Shown here in pieces: positions 49,614 through 52,235 of a DNA stretch of 52,235 nucleotides. The stretch is from Deltaproteobacteria bacterium (lineage in GTDB: Bacteria > Desulfobacterota > Desulfobaccia > Desulfobaccales > 0-14-0-80-60-11): positions 1 through 52,235 of the forward strand of contig QZIZ01000174.1 in NCBI GenBank assembly GCA_003599195.1, written 5' to 3'. The first letter of the stretch is position 1; each line of letters opens with the position of its first letter. The notes beneath the pieces were generated by a model. It did no database searches, was not told the origin of the DNA, and worked only from the letters and a program-made list of their open reading frames with translations. The position numbers were made by a program, and so were the translations under genes.

Positions 49614-50765
49614 TTACCCCACCCGCCGCAACGCCGCGGCAATCCCCACCCTGGCGGCGCGCCAGGCAGGCAGGGCCGCGGCCAGGACGCCCACGGCCAC
49701 CGACAGGCCCAGGCCCACCGCCAGGGTTTCGTTGGTCACCTGAAAGACCCCGAAATACTGCATCACCGAGTGGGGGAAGGCCCAGACCATGGGCGGCGTC
49801 AGGGCCAGGCCCAGGAGCCCGCCCCCCAGGGCCAGAACCAGGGATTCCCCCATGATCACCCCGGTGAGGAATTTGGGTCTAAAGCCAATGGCCTTGAGCA
49901 CCGCGTATTCCCCCAGGCGCTCCCGGGCGCTCATGGCCATGGTGTTGGCCAACACCAGCAGGATCACGCCGATGACCAGCCAGGAGACCGCCTGGATGGC
50001 CAACAGTATAGCTTCGGTCATGGCCACAAATCCCAGGTTAAAGGCCTTTTCCGTCTCCGTCAGGGTCTCGGCCAGGGAATTTTTGAAGAGGGCGTCAATC
50101 TTTTCTGAAACCGGCCCCGCCAGGTCCGGGGAGGCGATCTGCACAAAAAACCAGCCCGCCTTGTCCGCCCGGTCCGGGGCCAGTTTTTTCATCTGCTCGT
50201 TGAGATAATCCCAATGGAACAAGAGCATGGTTTCGTCGGTGCTGGGGTCCCGGCCCCGGTAAATCCCCCGGATGTTCAATTGATAATCCCCTGGGAAATA
50301 AGTGCCTTTGAGGATGATTTTGTCCCCGATCTTCCAGCCGAAGCGGGCCGCGAGCTTGCGGCCCGCGAGGGCGCCCTGGCGGTCCCGGGTCACTGCCAGC
50401 TTCTGGTCTTCGGGCACCAGCAGTTCCGGCATCAGATCGAAGTAAACGGGCAGGGAGACGGAAAACTGGGGGAAGAAGTGCTTTTTGTCCACATAAACTC
50501 CCTCAAACCAGTAGGCGTGGCCCACCGCGGTGACTCCGGGCAGGGCCTTGATCTTGGCCTCGTGGGACACGGGCAGGTCGGCCATCAGGGAGACCGCGTT
50601 CCGGGTCACCAGGCGCACCGGCGAGGACGCGTCCACCCCCGCGTACCAGGCCTCCACCATGGTGCGCAGCAAGGCAAAGGCCAAAATCGCCAGGGCCATG
50701 CCCAGGATGGTGAGCGCGGCCCTTAAGGGGTGGCGCAGGACGTTTCTAAGAGTCAACTTAAGCAT
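49614..50765 (-). CDS. FtsX/MacB-type ABC transporter permease, copy 1
   Basis: The 383-aa permease has the FtsX layout: N-terminal TM (LRHPLRAALTILGMALAILA), a periplasmic MacB-PCD-like domain of about 220 residues, then three C-terminal TMs (VLANTMAMSARERLGEYAVL region). It is a close paralogue of the gene at 50901-52052, with identical length. Such proteins act with a LolD/MacB-type ATPase in lipoprotein release or efflux; no ATPase gene is in the window. Start MLKLTLRN at 50765. Confidence 0.9.
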   Translation of the reverse strand: MLKLTLRNVLRHPLRAALTILGMALAILAFALLRTMVEAWYAGVDASSPVRLVTRNAVSLMADLPVSHEAKIKALPGVTAVGHAYWFEGVYVDKKHFFPQFSVSLPVYFDLMPELLVPEDQKLAVTRDRQGALAGRKLAARFGWKIGDKIILKGTYFPGDYQLNIRGIYRGRDPSTDETMLLFHWDYLNEQMKKLAPDRADKAGWFFVQIASPDLAGPVSEKIDALFKNSLAETLTETEKAFNLGFVAMTEAILLAIQAVSWLVIGVILLVLANTMAMSARERLGEYAVLKAIGFRPKFLTGVIMGESLVLALGGGLLGLALTPPMVWAFPHSVMQYFGVFQVTNETLAVGLGLSVAVGVLAAALPAWRAARVGIAAALRRVG

Positions 50766-50797
50766 GATAACTTTTATTAACTTAAGAGCCGCGGGAT

Positions 50798-50870
50798 AGT
50801 GATCAGTGATCAGTAAAAACCCCTGGCTACTGATTACTGATCACTGATCACTGATCACTGATTACTTAAG
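50798..50870. repeat. Inverted pair of period-7 arrays between the permease genes
   Basis: Left: AGTGATC, AGTGATC, AGTAAAA. Right: ACTGATT, ACTGATC (three times), ACTGATT, ACTTAAG. The arms can pair, as at 37206-37300, 13.5 kb away. Confidence 0.8.
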
Positions 50871-50900
50871 ATACGTCCCTTCCTCCAAATATTTCTCAAC

Positions 50901-52052
50901 TTACCCTACCTTCCGCAATGCCGTTGCAATCCCCACCCGCGCCGCGCTCCAGGCGGGGAAGGCCGCGGCCAGCACGCCCACGGCCAGGGCCGTACCGAGT
51001 CCCAGGCCCAGGGTCAGGTTGGTGAGGGGAAAGACCCGGAAGTATTGGCCCATTTGGGTCTTAAATACCTGCACCGCCGGGAAGGTCAGGGCCAGGCCCA
51101 GGAGACCGCCCATCAGGGCCAGGAGCAGGGATTCCCCCAGGATCAGCCCCGCCAGGTGCCGGGGCCTGAAGCCCATGGTTTTCAGCACCGCGTATTCCCC
51201 CAGGCGCTCCCGGGCGCTCATGGCCATGGTGTTGGCCAGAACGATGAGGATAACGCCGATGACCAGCCAGGAGACCACCTGGATGGCCAAAAGTATAGCC
51301 TCGGTCATGGAGACGAAGCTCTGGAAAAAGGAGGCCTCGCTCTCGGTGAGGGTCTCCGCCAGGGAATTCTTGAACATGGCGTCGATCTGGGCGGCCACGC
51401 CTGCTGCCAGCTCCGGCCGGGCGACTTCTATCAAAAACCAGCTCACCTGGTCCGCCTGGCTGGGCATGTTCTTTTTCATGGCCTCATTTAAGTATTCCCA
51501 GCTGAAATAGAAGCGGCCCTCGTCCACGGTGGGCTCCCGGCCGGTATAGATGGCCCGGAGGATAAACCGGAACTCCCCAGGGAAGATGCGGCCCTGGAGG
51601 ACGATAGGGTCCCCGATCTTCCAGCCGTACCGGGCCGCCAACTGCCGCCCCGCGGCCGCGGCCCGGCGGTCCTGGAAAAAAGCCATTTTTTGCTCCTCGG
51701 GGATTTGATACTCCGGGTAGATCTCGAAATAGCTTTGCAGGGCCACGGAAAACTGGGGGAAGAAGTTTCTTTCATCGATATACACGCCCCCGAACCAGTT
51801 GCCATAGGTCACGGCCTTGACCCCCGAGACGGCCTGAATCTTGGGGAGATAGGCCATGGGCAGGCGGAACACCAGGGAAATGGCGCTCCGGCACACCAGC
51901 CGGGAAGGAGAGGCGTTGGCCACGCCGATATACCAGGCGGCCACCACCGTGCGCAGCAGACAGAAGGCCAGGACCGCCAGGGCCATGCCGGCAATGGTAA
52001 GAGAGGCCCGCAACGGATGCCGGATGGTATTGCGCCAGGTGAGTTTTAACAT
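50901..52052 (-). CDS. FtsX/MacB-type ABC transporter permease, copy 2
   Basis: The 383-aa protein is parallel to copy 1 throughout (MLKLTWRNTIRHPLRASLTI; C-terminus VGVLAAAFPAWSAARVGIAT). Both subunits may form a heterodimer with one ATPase. It is the first permease gene on the minus strand; the 183 bp upstream to the window edge show no gene, so any ATPase must lie beyond it. Confidence 0.9.
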   Translation of the reverse strand: MLKLTWRNTIRHPLRASLTIAGMALAVLAFCLLRTVVAAWYIGVANASPSRLVCRSAISLVFRLPMAYLPKIQAVSGVKAVTYGNWFGGVYIDERNFFPQFSVALQSYFEIYPEYQIPEEQKMAFFQDRRAAAAGRQLAARYGWKIGDPIVLQGRIFPGEFRFILRAIYTGREPTVDEGRFYFSWEYLNEAMKKNMPSQADQVSWFLIEVARPELAAGVAAQIDAMFKNSLAETLTESEASFFQSFVSMTEAILLAIQVVSWLVIGVILIVLANTMAMSARERLGEYAVLKTMGFRPRHLAGLILGESLLLALMGGLLGLALTFPAVQVFKTQMGQYFRVFPLTNLTLGLGLGTALAVGVLAAAFPAWSAARVGIATALRKVG

Positions 52053-52235
52053 CAGGGGCCAGTTTTAAAATAAAGCTATTAATACACCTAAGCTAAATTG
52101 CCGCCTATGTTATATCACACTCACGGCCACAAAGGGATCGGCTTTGATTTTTCTTGATGCTTAAGTTTGACTTTTTGTTTGAGAATACCTATAGTTATAC
52201 CGATAATTCCTGTATCACCCAACAAGGCTGGGGCG

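Overview
The window reads as a chromosomal segment of a GC-rich, strictly anaerobic bacterium, most likely a deltaproteobacterium (Desulfobacterota, perhaps near Desulfobacca or the Syntrophobacterales). That placement is an inference from gene content, not from a marker phylogeny. The grounds are Wood-Ljungdahl genes (fhs, metV, metF, cooS), an NfnAB-type electron-bifurcating transhydrogenase, use of selenocysteine, and intergenic gaps filled with dispersed palindromes. No rRNA, tRNA, CRISPR array, integrase or transposase was seen.

Layout. 1-5.0 kb (minus strand): PhoH-type ATPase, a polytopic membrane protein and a TolC-like outer-membrane protein. 5.6-10.1 kb (plus): a tightly coupled Gld-like ABC exporter operon (ATPase, permease, GldG-like protein, DUF4340 protein). 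10.5-11.7 kb: surE and a PilZ protein. 11.9-22.4 kb: the C1 and redox block, with nfnAB, fhs, metVF and cooS, interspersed with toxin-antitoxin genes and debris (hicAB, brnTA, an orphan phd, an orphan hicB, a dead brnT with a live brnA). fhs and metVF diverge from a gap holding back-to-back sigma70-type promoters. 23.1-26.8 kb: a MerA-like flavoprotein, an ArsM-type methyltransferase and an MsrA whose catalytic residue is encoded by in-frame TGA, so a probable selenoprotein. 27.2-28.5 kb: a soluble chemoreceptor-like protein with its sensor domain at the C-terminus. 28.9-33.1 kb: a coupled four-gene operon (HgdB-like protein, its ATP-dependent activase, an APH/ThiK-like kinase, a ThiD-ThiN fusion). 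33.1-40 kb (minus): small proteins, tatC, a diadenylate-cyclase-like protein, mtaD and an L,D-transpeptidase. 40.1-45 kb (plus): an amidohydrolase, an orphan YgiT-type zinc finger, nadB and a REC-GGDEF protein. 45-52 kb (minus): a CBS protein, a histidine kinase, a Tat-exported metallo-hydrolase, an acyltransferase and two complete FtsX-type permeases plus the 3' stub of a third.

The most unusual signals are (1) the selenocysteine MsrA with a SECIS-like hairpin, (2) a family of 134-136 bp almost fully palindromic elements, some opened by modular inserts with exchangeable cargo, (3) many period-7 tandem arrays that abut or enter start and stop codons, (4) the HgdB/activase/kinase/ThiDN operon, and (5) a diadenylate-cyclase-like protein with an altered RHR motif.
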